Counted from the stretch's first letter, positions 1 through 9,219 are shown. The stretch: DNA of 64,000 nucleotides from Candidatus Methylopumilus universalis (GCF_006365315.1 NZ_CP040968.1:620001-684000); one strand, 5' to 3'. A program made the numbers and translations. Notes: a model not told the origin generated them from the letters alone.

Positions 1-258
1 TCTGTTATTTATAAAATGAATCTTTATTCTACTGGTGGTGCTAGAGATAATTTAAAATCAGGTAAAAAAGGCTCCCTGAGAAAAGCGATATTTCATGGCC
101 TATGGGCTTTTTTTCGAACTTATTTTATTAGGGCGGGATTCTTGGATGGTAGGGAGGGAGTAATGCTTGCAATTGCAAACGCAGAGGTAACCTATTATCG
201 TTATTTAAAGCTTTATTACATTTCTCAAAAAAACTTAAAATCAAAAATTAATTTTTAA
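1..258 (+). CDS. Glycosyltransferase family 2, C-terminal part (cut by window start)
   Basis: Only the last 85 codons are in the window; the frame is open from base 1. The visible tail, with the GFLDGREG motif preceded by an aromatic and basic stretch (LWAFFRTYFIRA) and ending in a Tyr/Lys-rich segment, resembles the C-terminal end of family 2 glycosyltransferases of the WaaE/KdtX type, which add a sugar to the LPS core at the inner membrane. The catalytic domain lies outside the window, so donor and acceptor cannot be named. Its stop codon overlaps the next ATG by one base (TAATG), so it heads the glycosyltransferase operon seen here. Confidence 0.7.
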   Translation, partial: SVIYKMNLYSTGGARDNLKSGKKGSLRKAIFHGLWAFFRTYFIRAGFLDGREGVMLAIANAEVTYYRYLKLYYISQKNLKSKINF

Positions 259-1184
259 TGATTAGACATTCTAATTTTATTCAAAAAACACCCGAAATTA
301 CTTTCTTTAAAAGTAAGAAGCATAAGAAACCAATTTTTTCAATTTTGATACCAACTTGGAATAATCTTAATTTCTTGAAATTATGTATTAATAGCCTTGA
401 AAAAAATTCACGCTATCAGCACCAAATTATTTTACATATTAATGATGGCACTGATGGAACAATTGACTGGGTTAAGAAAAATGGATTTGATTTTTCTCAT
501 TCAAAGGAAAATATAGGCATTTGTTTAGCTTTAAATGCGTCAAGCACGCTAGCTAATACTGATTATATTGTTTATTTTAATGATGATATGTACGCCTGCC
601 CTGATTGGGATTATTGGCTTCTTAGAGAGGTTAAGCGTCAGCCTTCAGATTATTTTTTTCTGTCATCGACTATGATTGAACCAAGGGATAGCAATAATTC
701 GTGTGTGATTGCACCATATGATTTTGGTGATCATCCAAACCAATTTAAAGAAAAAGAGCTTCTGAACAGCTTTAAGCAATTTAAAAAGAATGATTGGACA
801 GGAGCTACATGGCCACCTAATTTGGTCCCTAAAAAGCTTTGGGATCTTGTAGGTGGATATAGCACTGAATTTTCTCCTGGAATGTATTCTGACCCAGATT
901 TTTCGATGAAGCTATGGAATGTTGGGGTGAGAAACTTTAAAGGGGTGAGCAAAAGTCGCATTTACCATTTTATGTCTAAATCAACTAAAAAAATAAATTT
1001 TAAGAAATTTGACGGGAGAAGTGTTTTTTTTAGGAAATGGGGTATTAGTTCAAACGTATTTACAACTTACTATCTTAAAAGAGGTAGCAATTGGTCTGGG
1101 TCTTTAGGTGAGCCAATTATCAATCTCCGTATTCGGCTTAAGATTTTTTTAACTCGCATGAAATTACTCTTTCAGCAATTATAA
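258..1184 (+). CDS. Glycosyltransferase family 2
   Basis: A 308-residue GT-A type glycosyltransferase. The N-terminal half shows the usual nucleotide-sugar fold start (FSILIPTWNN, residues 27-36) and an NDD metal-binding motif at 108-110 (YFNDDMYACP). The middle carries the acceptor-side segment GGYSTEFSPGMYSDPDFSMKL. No signal peptide or membrane segment is evident, so it probably works at the cytoplasmic face of the inner membrane. It overlaps its upstream neighbour by one base and the next gene by one base, so the four glycosyltransferases are very likely co-translated. Role in LPS core or other surface glycan is inferred from context; the sugar is unknown. Confidence 0.85.
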   Translation: MIRHSNFIQKTPEITFFKSKKHKKPIFSILIPTWNNLNFLKLCINSLEKNSRYQHQIILHINDGTDGTIDWVKKNGFDFSHSKENIGICLALNASSTLANTDYIVYFNDDMYACPDWDYWLLREVKRQPSDYFFLSSTMIEPRDSNNSCVIAPYDFGDHPNQFKEKELLNSFKQFKKNDWTGATWPPNLVPKKLWDLVGGYSTEFSPGMYSDPDFSMKLWNVGVRNFKGVSKSRIYHFMSKSTKKINFKKFDGRSVFFRKWGISSNVFTTYYLKRGSNWSGSLGEPIINLRIRLKIFLTRMKLLFQQL

Positions 1185-2209
1185 TGACTCAAAAAAATGA
1201 AAAGATATTGGCAATACAATTTCAATATCTAGGCGATATAATTTTTTTGCTTCCCGCTCTCAAAGCTTTAAAAATTAAATTTCCCAAAGCTGAGCTACAT
1301 GTTTTAGTTGCAAAAGAAATGAAAGACTTGCTAAATCATGTTAGCTTCATTGATAGGCTTTGGATGGTTTCCAGGGTTAGAGGAAAAATAAATTTTTTTA
1401 CAAATTTACCTTTAATTTTACGACTTAGAAGAGAGTCTTTTACTAGATCTGTTGATTTTGGCGGTAATGATCGTGGAGCAATTTATAGCTTCCTAAGCGG
1501 TGCTAAGATTCGTTTGGGCATGATTAATAAGCCTAATCATATCCTTCATAATTTATGCTACAACCAAAAAATTGCTGCTTCTAATTTATCAAAAGTATAT
1601 ATTCAAAAAAATCTAGATTTATTAAACCTATGGGATATTGACGCGCCATCTAAATCTGTCCCGAAAATTGATTTTGATAAGTCCCATTTGGCGGAAGCTA
1701 AAAAACTATTAAAAGGGACGGTGATTCTCTGTCATATAGGAACCTCACAGCTAAAAAAAGAATGGCCTATTTATCGATGGTTAGAATTAAATAAATTGTT
1801 TAAGCGTGCAGGACTTAAGGTTGTTTATACTTCAGGTTTAAGCTTAAGAGAGCGTTCCTTACTTGATCAGCTAAAAAGTAAAGATAAATTGATTCACACT
1901 CTAGAGCCCACTAAGAATTTAAATGTCTTTTTAGCGGTTTTAAGTCTCACAAAGATTGTGGTATCTGGTGATACGGGACCTTTACATTTTGCTAATGCTT
2001 TAGGTACTAAAATTGTTGGGCTTTATGCTGTGGAAGGTTCTGTTGTTCATGCTGCCCCTAATTATAAAAGTAATCAAAAAATTATTGGTAGCAAATGCAC
2101 GTGCACAAAATCACTTCAGCATTATGAAACGTGCCAGAGTTCTGTATCTTGTATGTCATCTATTCAGCCAGTAAATGTTTTCAAAAGAGTGAAATTTTTA
2201 TTGAGTTAA
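1184..2209 (+). CDS. Glycosyltransferase family 9 (heptosyltransferase-like)
   Basis: 341 residues with the two-Rossmann-domain layout of GT9 ADP-heptose:LPS heptosyltransferases (WaaC/WaaF). The N-terminus has the family's GD-containing loop (IQFQYLGDIIFLLPAL, residues 11-26) and the C-terminal half has SGDTGPLHFANALG (from about 261), the donor-binding region. A four-cysteine tail (about residues 305-323) followed by an I-x-P-x-x-V segment is common in this family. Overlaps the previous gene by one base and is separated by four bases from the next. Heptosyl transfer to the inner core is the likely role; exact acceptor is not readable from the sequence. Confidence 0.85.
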   Translation: MTQKNEKILAIQFQYLGDIIFLLPALKALKIKFPKAELHVLVAKEMKDLLNHVSFIDRLWMVSRVRGKINFFTNLPLILRLRRESFTRSVDFGGNDRGAIYSFLSGAKIRLGMINKPNHILHNLCYNQKIAASNLSKVYIQKNLDLLNLWDIDAPSKSVPKIDFDKSHLAEAKKLLKGTVILCHIGTSQLKKEWPIYRWLELNKLFKRAGLKVVYTSGLSLRERSLLDQLKSKDKLIHTLEPTKNLNVFLAVLSLTKIVVSGDTGPLHFANALGTKIVGLYAVEGSVVHAAPNYKSNQKIIGSKCTCTKSLQHYETCQSSVSCMSSIQPVNVFKRVKFLLS

Positions 2210-2213
2210 ATTT

Positions 2214-3053
2214 ATGAAATTAATTAATCAAATTACACCAATTGTAGTTACATATAATAGTGCTGATCTTTATAACAGGCTTTTTGAAACTTTAAGTATT
2301 TTTGAGAGCTTTGTTATTGTCGATAATGATTCAGAAAAATCTGATGAACTTATTATGAATTTAAAAAGATCCTTTCCTAACCAAACTTACATTGCATCAA
2401 AAAATATTGGCTATGGGCCAGGTAATAACCTTGGTATTTCTTTTGCTAAAACAGAATTTGCTCTGATATTAAATCCAGATGTAAAGATCGACAGAGATGC
2501 AGTTATTTCTATGCTTAATTGCGCAGAAAAATTCCCCAACGCCTTGGCGATAGGTGCTCAGGTGTTTGATGAGCAGCAAAATAAAAAAGTCGTTTCTTAT
2601 AATTGGTCCTGGCCTGCGCATCCTGTTGACATCAATCCAGAAGGCGATTTGTCAGCAAAATTTTTACCCGGATGCTGTTTGCTACTTAGAATTCCTCTTT
2701 TTTTAAAAGTTGGCGGATTTGATAAGGACCTCTTCATGTATTACGAAGAATACGACCTTTGTCATCGGGCTATAAAAGCGGGCTATGATTGTGTTTTAGC
2801 TCATGAAGCTGTTTGTTCTCATTTTCCTCATTCATCATCTAAGCCTTCTATTCGATCTGAATATCTAAAAAGTCGCCATTGGTACAGATCTAAGCGAATT
2901 TTTACTAGCAAAAATGGATTTTATAAAATAAGTTATTTAGATAGGTTAGGAATGGCTATTGCTAATTTTTTATTGGCGATTCTAATGCTATGTCTTTTTC
3001 AAAAAAGTCGTATGGTTAAATATTTGGCTAGATGTCATGGCGCCATAAATTAA
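2214..3053 (+). CDS. Glycosyltransferase family 2 (rhamnosyltransferase-like)
   Basis: 279 residues. The start PIVVTYNSADL and the NPDV metal motif (87-90) are typical of the WbbL/rhamnosyltransferase-like branch of GT2, as is the segment GGFDKDLFMYYEEYDLCHR, where EEYDLC holds the probable catalytic acid. A hydrophobic stretch near the C-terminus (about 245-262) suggests membrane attachment. Last gene of the glycosyltransferase run; a hairpin follows at 3073-3095. Precise sugar specificity cannot be assigned. Confidence 0.83.
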   Translation: MKLINQITPIVVTYNSADLYNRLFETLSIFESFVIVDNDSEKSDELIMNLKRSFPNQTYIASKNIGYGPGNNLGISFAKTEFALILNPDVKIDRDAVISMLNCAEKFPNALAIGAQVFDEQQNKKVVSYNWSWPAHPVDINPEGDLSAKFLPGCCLLLRIPLFLKVGGFDKDLFMYYEEYDLCHRAIKAGYDCVLAHEAVCSHFPHSSSKPSIRSEYLKSRHWYRSKRIFTSKNGFYKISYLDRLGMAIANFLLAILMLCLFQKSRMVKYLARCHGAIN

Positions 3054-3070
3054 AGTTTTCTTTGAAATTG

Positions 3071-3096
3071 AAAAGCCCATAGATTTTATGGGCTTA
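3071..3096. terminator. Bidirectional rho-independent terminator
   Basis: A perfect 9-bp inverted repeat, AAGCCCATA at 3073-3081 and TATGGGCTT at 3087-3095, with a 5-base loop. Read on the minus strand it is followed by a short T run and lies directly after tRNA-Asn; read on the plus strand it closes the glycosyltransferase operon with a weaker T tract. Confidence 0.7.
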
Positions 3097-3100
3097 AATT

Positions 3101-3176
3101 TGGCTCCTCGACCTGGGCTCGAACCAGGGACACACGGATTAACAGTCCGTTGCTCTACCAGCTGAGCTATCGAGGA
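3101..3176 (-). tRNA. tRNA-Asn (GUU)
   Basis: 76-nt cloverleaf on the minus strand with encoded CCA (3101-3103). The acceptor stem TCCTCGA pairs with TCGAGGA; the anticodon loop reads CTGTTAA, giving anticodon GTT; the T loop is GGTTCGAGCC. Closely similar to the E. coli tRNA-Asn sequence. A strong promoter lies just upstream and a terminator just downstream, so it is a single-gene unit. Confidence 0.97.
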
Positions 3177-3188
3177 ATTGAGAACGTG

Positions 3189-3218
3189 ATCATAAAACAG
3201 TTATTGCTGTATGGTCAA
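3189..3218 (-). promoter_or_regulatory. Sigma-70 promoter of tRNA-Asn
   Basis: On the minus strand, -35 TTGACC (3213-3218) and -10 TATGAT (3189-3194) are separated by 18 bases. The -10 box ends 12 bases before the mature tRNA start, so the primary transcript would have a very short 5' leader. Confidence 0.65.
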
Positions 3219-3258
3219 CTTAAACAGGCAATAAATTATACTTGAAATGAGCTTGCAT

Positions 3259-4464
3259 TTAAACAGAAAGGGCGCGTTTGATGCGCTTCATTGCCTCAAT
3301 AAGATTTTCCATGGAAGTTGCAAATGAAATTCTGAAATAACCATCTGAACCAAATGCTGATCCTGGCACTACTGCAACACCTTCTTTTTCTAGTAAGTAG
3401 TCAGCTAAAGCGAGATCTGTCTTTTCTTTCAAAACCTTTTGATCAAACAAATGTTCGATCGCTTTTCTTGCGTCAGGGAAAGCATAGAATGCGCCTTCAG
3501 CTTCAATGCAAGATAAACCAGGAATTTCATTAAAGCTTTTTACAACATAAGCATGTCTTTCTCTAAAGGCTTTAATCATAGGATCCATACAGGTCTGATC
3601 TCCTGAAAGTGCAGCTTCAGCTGCAACTTGGGAAATTGAGGTAGGATTAGAAGTCGATTGTGATTGAAGTATTTCCATGGCCTTAATAATATAACTTGGC
3701 CCTGCTGCATAACCTATTCGCCATCCAGTCATCGAATATGCTTTAGATACACCATTCATAACCACACATCGATCTTTTAATGCTGCGTTTACATTTAGAA
3801 TATTATAAAAGGGCATATCTTTTAATTTGACATGCTCATACATATCATCAGTGCCAATTAAAATATTAGGGTGTTTAAAAAGAACGTCAGCAAGTGATGT
3901 CAATTCTTCTTTTGAATAAACAGCACCTGTTGGATTTGAAGGTGAATTTAAAATTACCAATTTTGTTTTCGGTGTAATTGCTTTTTCAAGTTGTGAAGCG
4001 GTCATTTTAAATTTTTGTTCAATGCCACATTCAACAATGATCGGTTTAGCATCAGAAACTAAAGCAATATCAGCATAAGATACCCAGTAAGGTGCTGGAA
4101 TAATAACTTCATCACCTGAATTTAAAACCGCAAGACAAAAATTAAAAACACATTGCTTACCACCCACGCCAATAATTACTTCATTAAGGGTGTATTCGAG
4201 GTTATTGTCACGTTTAAATTTTTCAATAATTGCTTTTTTTAAAGAAGGAATGCCTGAAACTGGGGTGTATTTGGTGAAACCATTGTCGATTGCTTTTTTT
4301 GCTGCGTCTTTAATATGTTGGGGTGTATCAAAATCAGGTTCACCAGCGGCAAGCCCAATAATATCCCTGCCTTCTGATTTATAGCGCGCAGCTTTTGCCG
4401 TAATAGCAAGCGTTGGAGATTCTTTGATACGTCCGACACATTCAGATAACTTGATAGCTGACAA
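3259..4464 (-). CDS. aspC: Aspartate aminotransferase (class I PLP enzyme)
   Basis: 401-residue fold-type I aminotransferase that interconverts aspartate and 2-oxoglutarate with oxaloacetate and glutamate in the cytoplasm. The PLP lysine is K241 in the signature SKAYSMTGWRIGY; N177 lies in SPSNPTG; the PLP-pyridine Asp is in GTDDMYE (204-210); a substrate-carboxylate arginine is in YFRISFATS near the C-terminus. Length and signature match the 1b subgroup (AspC/AatA of Thermus, rhizobia and many betaproteobacteria), some members of which also use prephenate; whether this one does is unknown. The protease gene lies 73 bases upstream on the same strand. Confidence 0.92.
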   Translation of the reverse strand: MSAIKLSECVGRIKESPTLAITAKAARYKSEGRDIIGLAAGEPDFDTPQHIKDAAKKAIDNGFTKYTPVSGIPSLKKAIIEKFKRDNNLEYTLNEVIIGVGGKQCVFNFCLAVLNSGDEVIIPAPYWVSYADIALVSDAKPIIVECGIEQKFKMTASQLEKAITPKTKLVILNSPSNPTGAVYSKEELTSLADVLFKHPNILIGTDDMYEHVKLKDMPFYNILNVNAALKDRCVVMNGVSKAYSMTGWRIGYAAGPSYIIKAMEILQSQSTSNPTSISQVAAEAALSGDQTCMDPMIKAFRERHAYVVKSFNEIPGLSCIEAEGAFYAFPDARKAIEHLFDQKVLKEKTDLALADYLLEKEGVAVVPGSAFGSDGYFRISFATSMENLIEAMKRIKRALSV

Positions 4465-4537
4465 TTTTAATCCAGGGGTGATTAATGAATGCCCTTATTT
4501 TACGCAAAAAGAACTTGAGTTGAAATAGACTTTTAAT

Positions 4538-5566
4538 CTATTCGCACGTCTTAGAGCATCCAACGAGCTTATAATAATCCTCAAGAAGCTCAGGATTAAT
4601 TTTAGAAATTTTTTCTTGAATTGCCTTAATTTCCTTCTTATCGTCTTTAGATTTAGCAATAAATCCTAACCTCAAAAGCGCATCTGTATTTTGGTCATCT
4701 AACATGATGGATCGGCGATATGCTGCTTCAGCTGCAGCAAGATCCCTAAGACGTTCATTTGCTAAACCAAGTTCAAACCAGGCTTCAGCATTATTATTTT
4801 CTTTTTTTGTCCATTCTAAAGAGATATCAAGTAGTCTTTTCCAGTCTTCTTTAATGGTTGGAATTGCTATTTGAAGGAAGAGTGGTTTTTTATCCTCTTC
4901 TTCTTCCCATAAAGCTTTTCCGACAACTGGAAAAGTAGTTTCATTGGGTTTGTTCTTGAGTGCATTGAGCCATTCAATCGGCAGGGCATAGTAAAAAGAG
5001 TTTCGTCCAGAAGTTTTAAAGGTGTTGATGCCGATTAGCCTTCCTTCGGTATCAAATAACCCACTTCCAGAAGCGCCCATTCTGAATTGCGCTGTGCTTA
5101 AAATAATTTTACCTTGATCAAGATCGTAGGTCGATTTCACAACGCCTGCTGAAGTTAAGGGCGCAGGAGCGCCATTAGAATGTCCGATAGCTATGACTCC
5201 TTGACCTTTTTTTAGGTCAGTACTTTTACCTATTAGGACGGGTTTAGTTGCCATGCCAAAAGTTGTAACTAAACATAAATCATGCCAATGATCAGCTTTT
5301 ACGGCTGTCACTGAATACGTCTCTTCACCTTGAGATACCCAGGGCTGTTTTGTTTTTCTTAAAACATGACAGTTGGTTATCACTTGATTGTCGCCTACAA
5401 CAACACCGGATCCATAAGCCAGACCTCCTGCATCGTTATATCCTCTAATCATAACAACACTAAAAAACGAACTCATTAATTGATCTTTATTTAATGACCA
5501 TGCATTTCCGGAGTAAAGAAAGATACTTACGAGTGCAAGGGGTATAAATTTAAATAATGGGTTCAT
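4538..5566 (-). CDS. Secreted trypsin-like serine protease with C-terminal TPRs
   Basis: 342 residues with an N-terminal Sec signal peptide (hydrophobic residues 6-20, probable cleavage after NAWS). The protease domain has a plausible chymotrypsin-fold triad: H67 in TNCHVL, D96 in HDLCLV and S166 in GASGSGLFD, which replaces the common GNSGGPL of HtrA/Deg proteases. Residues about 225-335 form at least two TPR-like helical hairpins (AWFELGLANERLRDLAAAEAAYRRS and the following repeat). No PDZ domain is visible, so it is not a DegP/DegS orthologue. Likely periplasmic; substrate unknown. Divergent from uvrB. Confidence 0.8.
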   Translation of the reverse strand: MNPLFKFIPLALVSIFLYSGNAWSLNKDQLMSSFFSVVMIRGYNDAGGLAYGSGVVVGDNQVITNCHVLRKTKQPWVSQGEETYSVTAVKADHWHDLCLVTTFGMATKPVLIGKSTDLKKGQGVIAIGHSNGAPAPLTSAGVVKSTYDLDQGKIILSTAQFRMGASGSGLFDTEGRLIGINTFKTSGRNSFYYALPIEWLNALKNKPNETTFPVVGKALWEEEEDKKPLFLQIAIPTIKEDWKRLLDISLEWTKKENNNAEAWFELGLANERLRDLAAAEAAYRRSIMLDDQNTDALLRLGFIAKSKDDKKEIKAIQEKISKINPELLEDYYKLVGCSKTCE

Positions 5567-5684
5567 AAGATAAAGTTTCTAAAAAGTATGATATTTACTT
5601 GACTGGGTGCTCCATTAAAAGTTCTTATTAGTTTTGCACATATTTTCTTTTCTAAATCTTTTTTAAAAGTAGAATATCACTATC

Positions 5685-7724
5685 TTGTTACTTTCATTTC
5701 CAAATAGCCCGTATCAGTTATTTCAACCATTCTCCCCTGCGGGCGATCAGCCTCAAGCCATTGATCTTTTAACAAAAGGCATTGTAGATGGAAAGAAATT
5801 TCAAACGCTTTTAGGTGTTACAGGCTCAGGTAAAACATTTACGATTGCAAATGTCATTGCAAGAATAGGTAAGCCTGCCATTGTCATGGCCCCTAATAAA
5901 ACTTTAGCAGCACAACTTTACTCAGAATTTAGAGAGTTTTTCCCACAAAATGCAGTGGAATATTTTGTATCTTATTACGATTATTACCAACCAGAAGCTT
6001 ATGTCCCTGCACGAGATCTTTTTATTGAAAAAGACTCGAGTATTAACGAACATATCGAGCAGATGCGGCTATCCGCGACTAAAGCACTTCTTGAGCGTGA
6101 CGACAGTATTATTGTAGCTACAGTTTCGGCAATCTATGGCATTGGGGATCCTGTCGATTACCAGGGTATGGTCATGCAACTGGTACAGGGCGAAAAATTG
6201 TTACAACGTAATATTATTTTACGGTTAGTTTCCATGCAATATGATCGCAATGATTTTGATTTTTCACGCGGAGCTTTTAGGGTTAGAGGCGATACGATTG
6301 ATATATTCCCCGCTGAAAACTCAGAAACTGCAATTAGAGTCACTTTGTTTGATGACCTCATTGAATCTATTACGCTATTTGATCCTCTAACAGGACAAAT
6401 GTATAAAAAGGTAAGTCATTTTACTGTGTATCCATCAAGTCATTATGTTACCCCTCGAGACACGGTAGTTAGAGCTATCGAAAAAATCAAAAATGAATTG
6501 AGAGAGCGCTCTGATTACTTTGTTAAGGCAAATAAATTAGTTGAGGCACAAAGGATTGAACAGCGGACTCGTTTTGATATTGAGATGTTAAATGAAATAG
6601 GTTTTTGCAAGGGCATTGAAAATTATTCGAGACATTTGTCAGGAAGAAATCCAGGCGACCCACCCCCAACTTTAATTGAGTATTTACCTAAAGATGCTTT
6701 AATGATTATTGATGAAAGCCATGTCACTGTCCCTCAGGTGGGCGGCATGTATAAAGGAGATCGCGCAAGAAAAGAAAATTTAGTGGAGTATGGTTTTAGA
6801 TTGCCTTCAGCCTTGGATAATCGACCTTTAAAGTTTGAAGAGTTTGAAAAAACAATGCGGCAATGTATTTTTGTATCTGCAACACCAGCCGATTATGAGG
6901 CCGCCCATACAGAGCAAATTGTAGAACAGGTCGCAAGGCCTACTGGACTTATTGACCCGGAAATTACTGTGAAACCGGCAGATACCCAAGTGGATGATTT
7001 GTTGAGTGAGATTAATCTTCGTGTTGCTAAAAATGAAAGAGTATTAGCGACTACTTTAACTAAACGTATGGCTGAAGATTTGACTGATTATTTATCTGAA
7101 CACCAAATAAAAGTACGTTATCTACATTCCGATATTGATACCGTTGAACGTGTTGAAATTATCCGCGACTTAAGATTGGGTAAGTTTGATGTTGTCGTAG
7201 GTATTAATTTATTAAGAGAGGGCTTAGATATTCCTGAAGTTTCATTAGTTGCTGTTTTAGATGCTGACAAAGAAGGATTTTTAAGATCCGAACGTTCGCT
7301 TATACAAACAGCTGGGAGAGCAGCTCGGAATCTCAATGGACAAGTGATTTTTTATGCTAATAAGATCACGCGAAGCATGAAGATTGCAATCGATGAGACT
7401 AATCGAAGACGCACTAAGCAAATTGCATTTAACCTCGAGAATGGCATTACGCCAGTGGGGGTGATTAAAAAAATTAAAGACATTATTGAAGGTACTTTTG
7501 ATAAAGAAGAAGTGGACTTTAATCGAGCCCTCAAGAAAGAAGAGGCTCGCTATGACCATCTTAATGAAAAGCAGATGGCCAAAGAAATCCAAAAAATTGA
7601 AAAGGGCATGCAAACGGCGGCTCGTAATTTGGAGTTCGAAAAAGCGGCTCAACTTCGAGATGAGGCCAAATTCCTTAAAGAAAGGCTTTATGGGGCCGGG
7701 CTTAAGGACCGAATTGACCTTTAA
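5685..7724 (+). CDS. uvrB: Excinuclease ABC subunit B
   Basis: 679 residues, normal UvrB length. DNA-damage verification helicase-like subunit of nucleotide excision repair, working with UvrA and UvrC. Walker A GVTGSGKT at 44-51, the beta-hairpin [12 protein letters not shown] at about 97-108, DESH Walker B, helicase motif [11 protein letters not shown] and a C-terminal UVR domain (about 633-668). The start is TTG at 5685: an in-frame stop at 5670-5672 leaves no ATG before the conserved [12 protein letters not shown] region. There is no clear Shine-Dalgarno sequence and no LexA-type box in the 118 bases upstream. Confidence 0.97.
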   Translation: MLLSFPNSPYQLFQPFSPAGDQPQAIDLLTKGIVDGKKFQTLLGVTGSGKTFTIANVIARIGKPAIVMAPNKTLAAQLYSEFREFFPQNAVEYFVSYYDYYQPEAYVPARDLFIEKDSSINEHIEQMRLSATKALLERDDSIIVATVSAIYGIGDPVDYQGMVMQLVQGEKLLQRNIILRLVSMQYDRNDFDFSRGAFRVRGDTIDIFPAENSETAIRVTLFDDLIESITLFDPLTGQMYKKVSHFTVYPSSHYVTPRDTVVRAIEKIKNELRERSDYFVKANKLVEAQRIEQRTRFDIEMLNEIGFCKGIENYSRHLSGRNPGDPPPTLIEYLPKDALMIIDESHVTVPQVGGMYKGDRARKENLVEYGFRLPSALDNRPLKFEEFEKTMRQCIFVSATPADYEAAHTEQIVEQVARPTGLIDPEITVKPADTQVDDLLSEINLRVAKNERVLATTLTKRMAEDLTDYLSEHQIKVRYLHSDIDTVERVEIIRDLRLGKFDVVVGINLLREGLDIPEVSLVAVLDADKEGFLRSERSLIQTAGRAARNLNGQVIFYANKITRSMKIAIDETNRRRTKQIAFNLENGITPVGVIKKIKDIIEGTFDKEEVDFNRALKKEEARYDHLNEKQMAKEIQKIEKGMQTAARNLEFEKAAQLRDEAKFLKERLYGAGLKDRIDL

Positions 7725-7730
7725 AAATCA

Positions 7731-7758
7731 TTGATTTAATTCAAAAAACACCTATAAT
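7731..7758 (+). promoter_or_regulatory. Promoter of the rpsF operon
   Basis: -35 TTGATT (7731-7736), 16-base spacer and a perfect -10 TATAAT (7753-7758), immediately after uvrB. Predicted start near 7765 leaves a leader of about 63 bases that contains the hairpin described next. Confidence 0.75.
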
Positions 7759-7772
7759 ACTCGATCTTTCTA

Positions 7773-7819
7773 CCTTGCTTTACAGTGAGTTGCATCACTG
7801 AAAGCTTTTAACCATAAGG
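7773..7819 (+). promoter_or_regulatory. Structured rpsF leader, candidate S6:S18 autoregulatory element
   Basis: The leader can form CCTT (7773-7776) plus GCTTT (7777-7781), a bulged A (7782) and CAGTGA (7783-7788), closed by a GTTGCA loop, pairing with TCACTG (7795-7800), AAAGC (7801-7805) and, after a 10-base bulge containing ACCAT (7806-7815), AAGG (7816-7819). AAGG is part of the rpsF Shine-Dalgarno AAGGGG (7816-7821), six bases before ATG. An S6:S18-binding rpsF leader with a bulged CCG is known in other bacteria; here the bulge has CCA, so assignment is tentative. Confidence 0.5.
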
Positions 7820-7827
7820 GGATTTAT

Positions 7828-8205
7828 ATGCGACATTATGAAGTAGTATTTATCGTACATCCTGATCAAAGCGAACAAGTGCCTGGCATGATTGAACGCT
7901 ACAGATCTCTAGTAACATCCAAAGGTGGAAAACTCCACCGCCTCGAAGATTGGGGTCGCAAACAGCTTGCTTACATGATTGAAAAAATTCATAAAGCGCA
8001 TTATGTGCTTATGAATATCGAATGTGACATTGAAACACTTGCAGAATTAGAGCATGCATTTAAGTTTAATGATGCCGTGTTACGTCATTTGATTATGAGC
8101 ACAAAAACAGCCGTGACTGCACCATCGATTATGATGAAAGAAGAAAAATCAAAATCAGTGCTTGATAAAGATGAGCGTGCTGCACCTGAGGTTGCTGTAG
8201 CTTAA
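7828..8205 (+). CDS. rpsF: 30S ribosomal protein S6
   Basis: 125 residues. Binds S18 and the central domain of 16S rRNA. The conserved core begins [20 protein letters not shown] and includes [13 protein letters not shown] and [10 protein letters not shown], typical of bacterial S6. The C-terminal tail after about residue 100 is basic then acidic and variable, as usual. A strong Shine-Dalgarno (AAGGGG) lies six bases before the ATG. First gene of the rpsF-priB-rpsR-rplI operon. Confidence 0.97.
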   Translation: MRHYEVVFIVHPDQSEQVPGMIERYRSLVTSKGGKLHRLEDWGRKQLAYMIEKIHKAHYVLMNIECDIETLAELEHAFKFNDAVLRHLIMSTKTAVTAPSIMMKEEKSKSVLDKDERAAPEVAVA

Positions 8206-8211
8206 TCTAGA

Positions 8212-8496
8212 TTGAATTGCTTAGAGATTTCTGGGGAAGTGTGCCATGTGGACCCGGTACGTTATACCCCCGCAGGAATACCAGCACTTAATCTTATTTT
8301 AAAACATAGCTCAGAGCAGATTGAGGCAAATTTAAAGCGAACAATCAATTGTGAGTTAAGCGCAAAAATTATGGGTAATGATGCATTGATACCTTTAAAA
8401 ATTGGCGACAGAATTAAAACAAAAGGGTTTATTGGAAATAAAAGCGCAAAAAGTAATCAGCTAATTTTCCATATTAATTTTATAGAATATCTATAG
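8212..8496 (+). CDS. priB: Primosomal replication protein PriB
   Basis: 94-residue OB-fold single-stranded-DNA-binding protein that works with PriA in replication restart. The N-terminus (NCLEISGEV, then RYTPAGIPALNLILKH) matches the PriB consensus, and the position between rpsF and rpsR is diagnostic for beta- and gammaproteobacteria. Start is TTG at 8212, only six bases after the rpsF stop, without a good Shine-Dalgarno, so translation is probably coupled to rpsF. Confidence 0.9.
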   Translation: MNCLEISGEVCHVDPVRYTPAGIPALNLILKHSSEQIEANLKRTINCELSAKIMGNDALIPLKIGDRIKTKGFIGNKSAKSNQLIFHINFIEYL

Positions 8497-8505
8497 GAGT
8501 TTACG

Positions 8506-8733
8506 ATGGCAAGAGAAATGTACAAAAGAAGACGTTACTGCAGATTTAGTGCTGAAGGCATTAAAGAAGTGGATTACAAAGATGTTGATTTATTAAAAGA
8601 CTTTATTACCGAAAATGGAAAACTTATTCCAGCTCGTATTACAGGTACTAAGGCGATTTATCAACGCCAACTCAATATTGCGGTGAAGCGCGCTCGTTTT
8701 TTAGCGCTTTTACCATACACTGATAAGCACTAA
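8506..8733 (+). CDS. rpsR: 30S ribosomal protein S18
   Basis: 75 residues, full length. S18 forms a heterodimer with S6 on the 30S platform. Conserved features: [20 protein letters not shown] near the N-terminus and the basic [15 protein letters not shown] near the C-terminus. Preceded by AGGAG seven bases before the ATG. Nine bases after priB and 12 before rplI, inside the same operon. Confidence 0.97.
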   Translation: MAREMYKRRRYCRFSAEGIKEVDYKDVDLLKDFITENGKLIPARITGTKAIYQRQLNIAVKRARFLALLPYTDKH

Positions 8734-8745
8734 GGAGATTACAAG

Positions 8746-9198
8746 ATGCAAGTTATTTTATTAGAGAAAGTAGCTAATTTAGGAAACCTTGGTGACATCG
8801 TTAAAGTTAAGGACGGCTTTGGCCGTAATTTTTTAATTCCACAAGGTAAGGCTAAACGCGCGACAGATTCAAACAAGGCTGAATTTGAGGCAAAACGTGC
8901 AGAGCTTGAAAAACAACAAGTGGTACTTCTTGACGCTGCTAAAGAAAGAGCGAAAGCGCTTGCTGGTTTCACTTTATCTGTCACGCAAAAATCTGGCGTG
9001 GATGGCAAACTTTTTGGGTCAGTTACAAATACAGATATTGCTGAAGGCTTAACTGCAAAAAATATCAAGGTTGTGAAAGCTGAAATTCGTATGCCAAACG
9101 GTCCACTTAAAACAGTGGGTCAACATCAAGTGACTATTGCTTTACATCATGATGTAACAGTTGATATTTCAATTGACGTGATTGGTGAACCTGCTTAA
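8746..9198 (+). CDS. rplI: 50S ribosomal protein L9
   Basis: 150 residues, the normal two-domain L9. N-terminal rRNA-binding domain [19 protein letters not shown] with the conserved [14 protein letters not shown], a long connecting helix and a C-terminal domain. A good Shine-Dalgarno (AAGGAG) precedes the ATG. Last gene of the ribosomal unit; an intrinsic terminator follows 22 bases after the stop. Confidence 0.97.
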   Translation: MQVILLEKVANLGNLGDIVKVKDGFGRNFLIPQGKAKRATDSNKAEFEAKRAELEKQQVVLLDAAKERAKALAGFTLSVTQKSGVDGKLFGSVTNTDIAEGLTAKNIKVVKAEIRMPNGPLKTVGQHQVTIALHHDVTVDISIDVIGEPA

Positions 9199-9219
9199 TA
9201 AAAAGCAATCTATTTTTTT

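Noticed and set aside
5567-5684. Possible LexA (SOS) box upstream of uvrB
   Set aside because: I looked for CTGT-N8-ACAG or CTG-N10-CAG patterns; none is present in the gap.
7281-7652. A 123-codon open frame antisense to the uvrB 3' half
   Set aside because: No domain, no ribosome binding site, and fully within a conserved gene.
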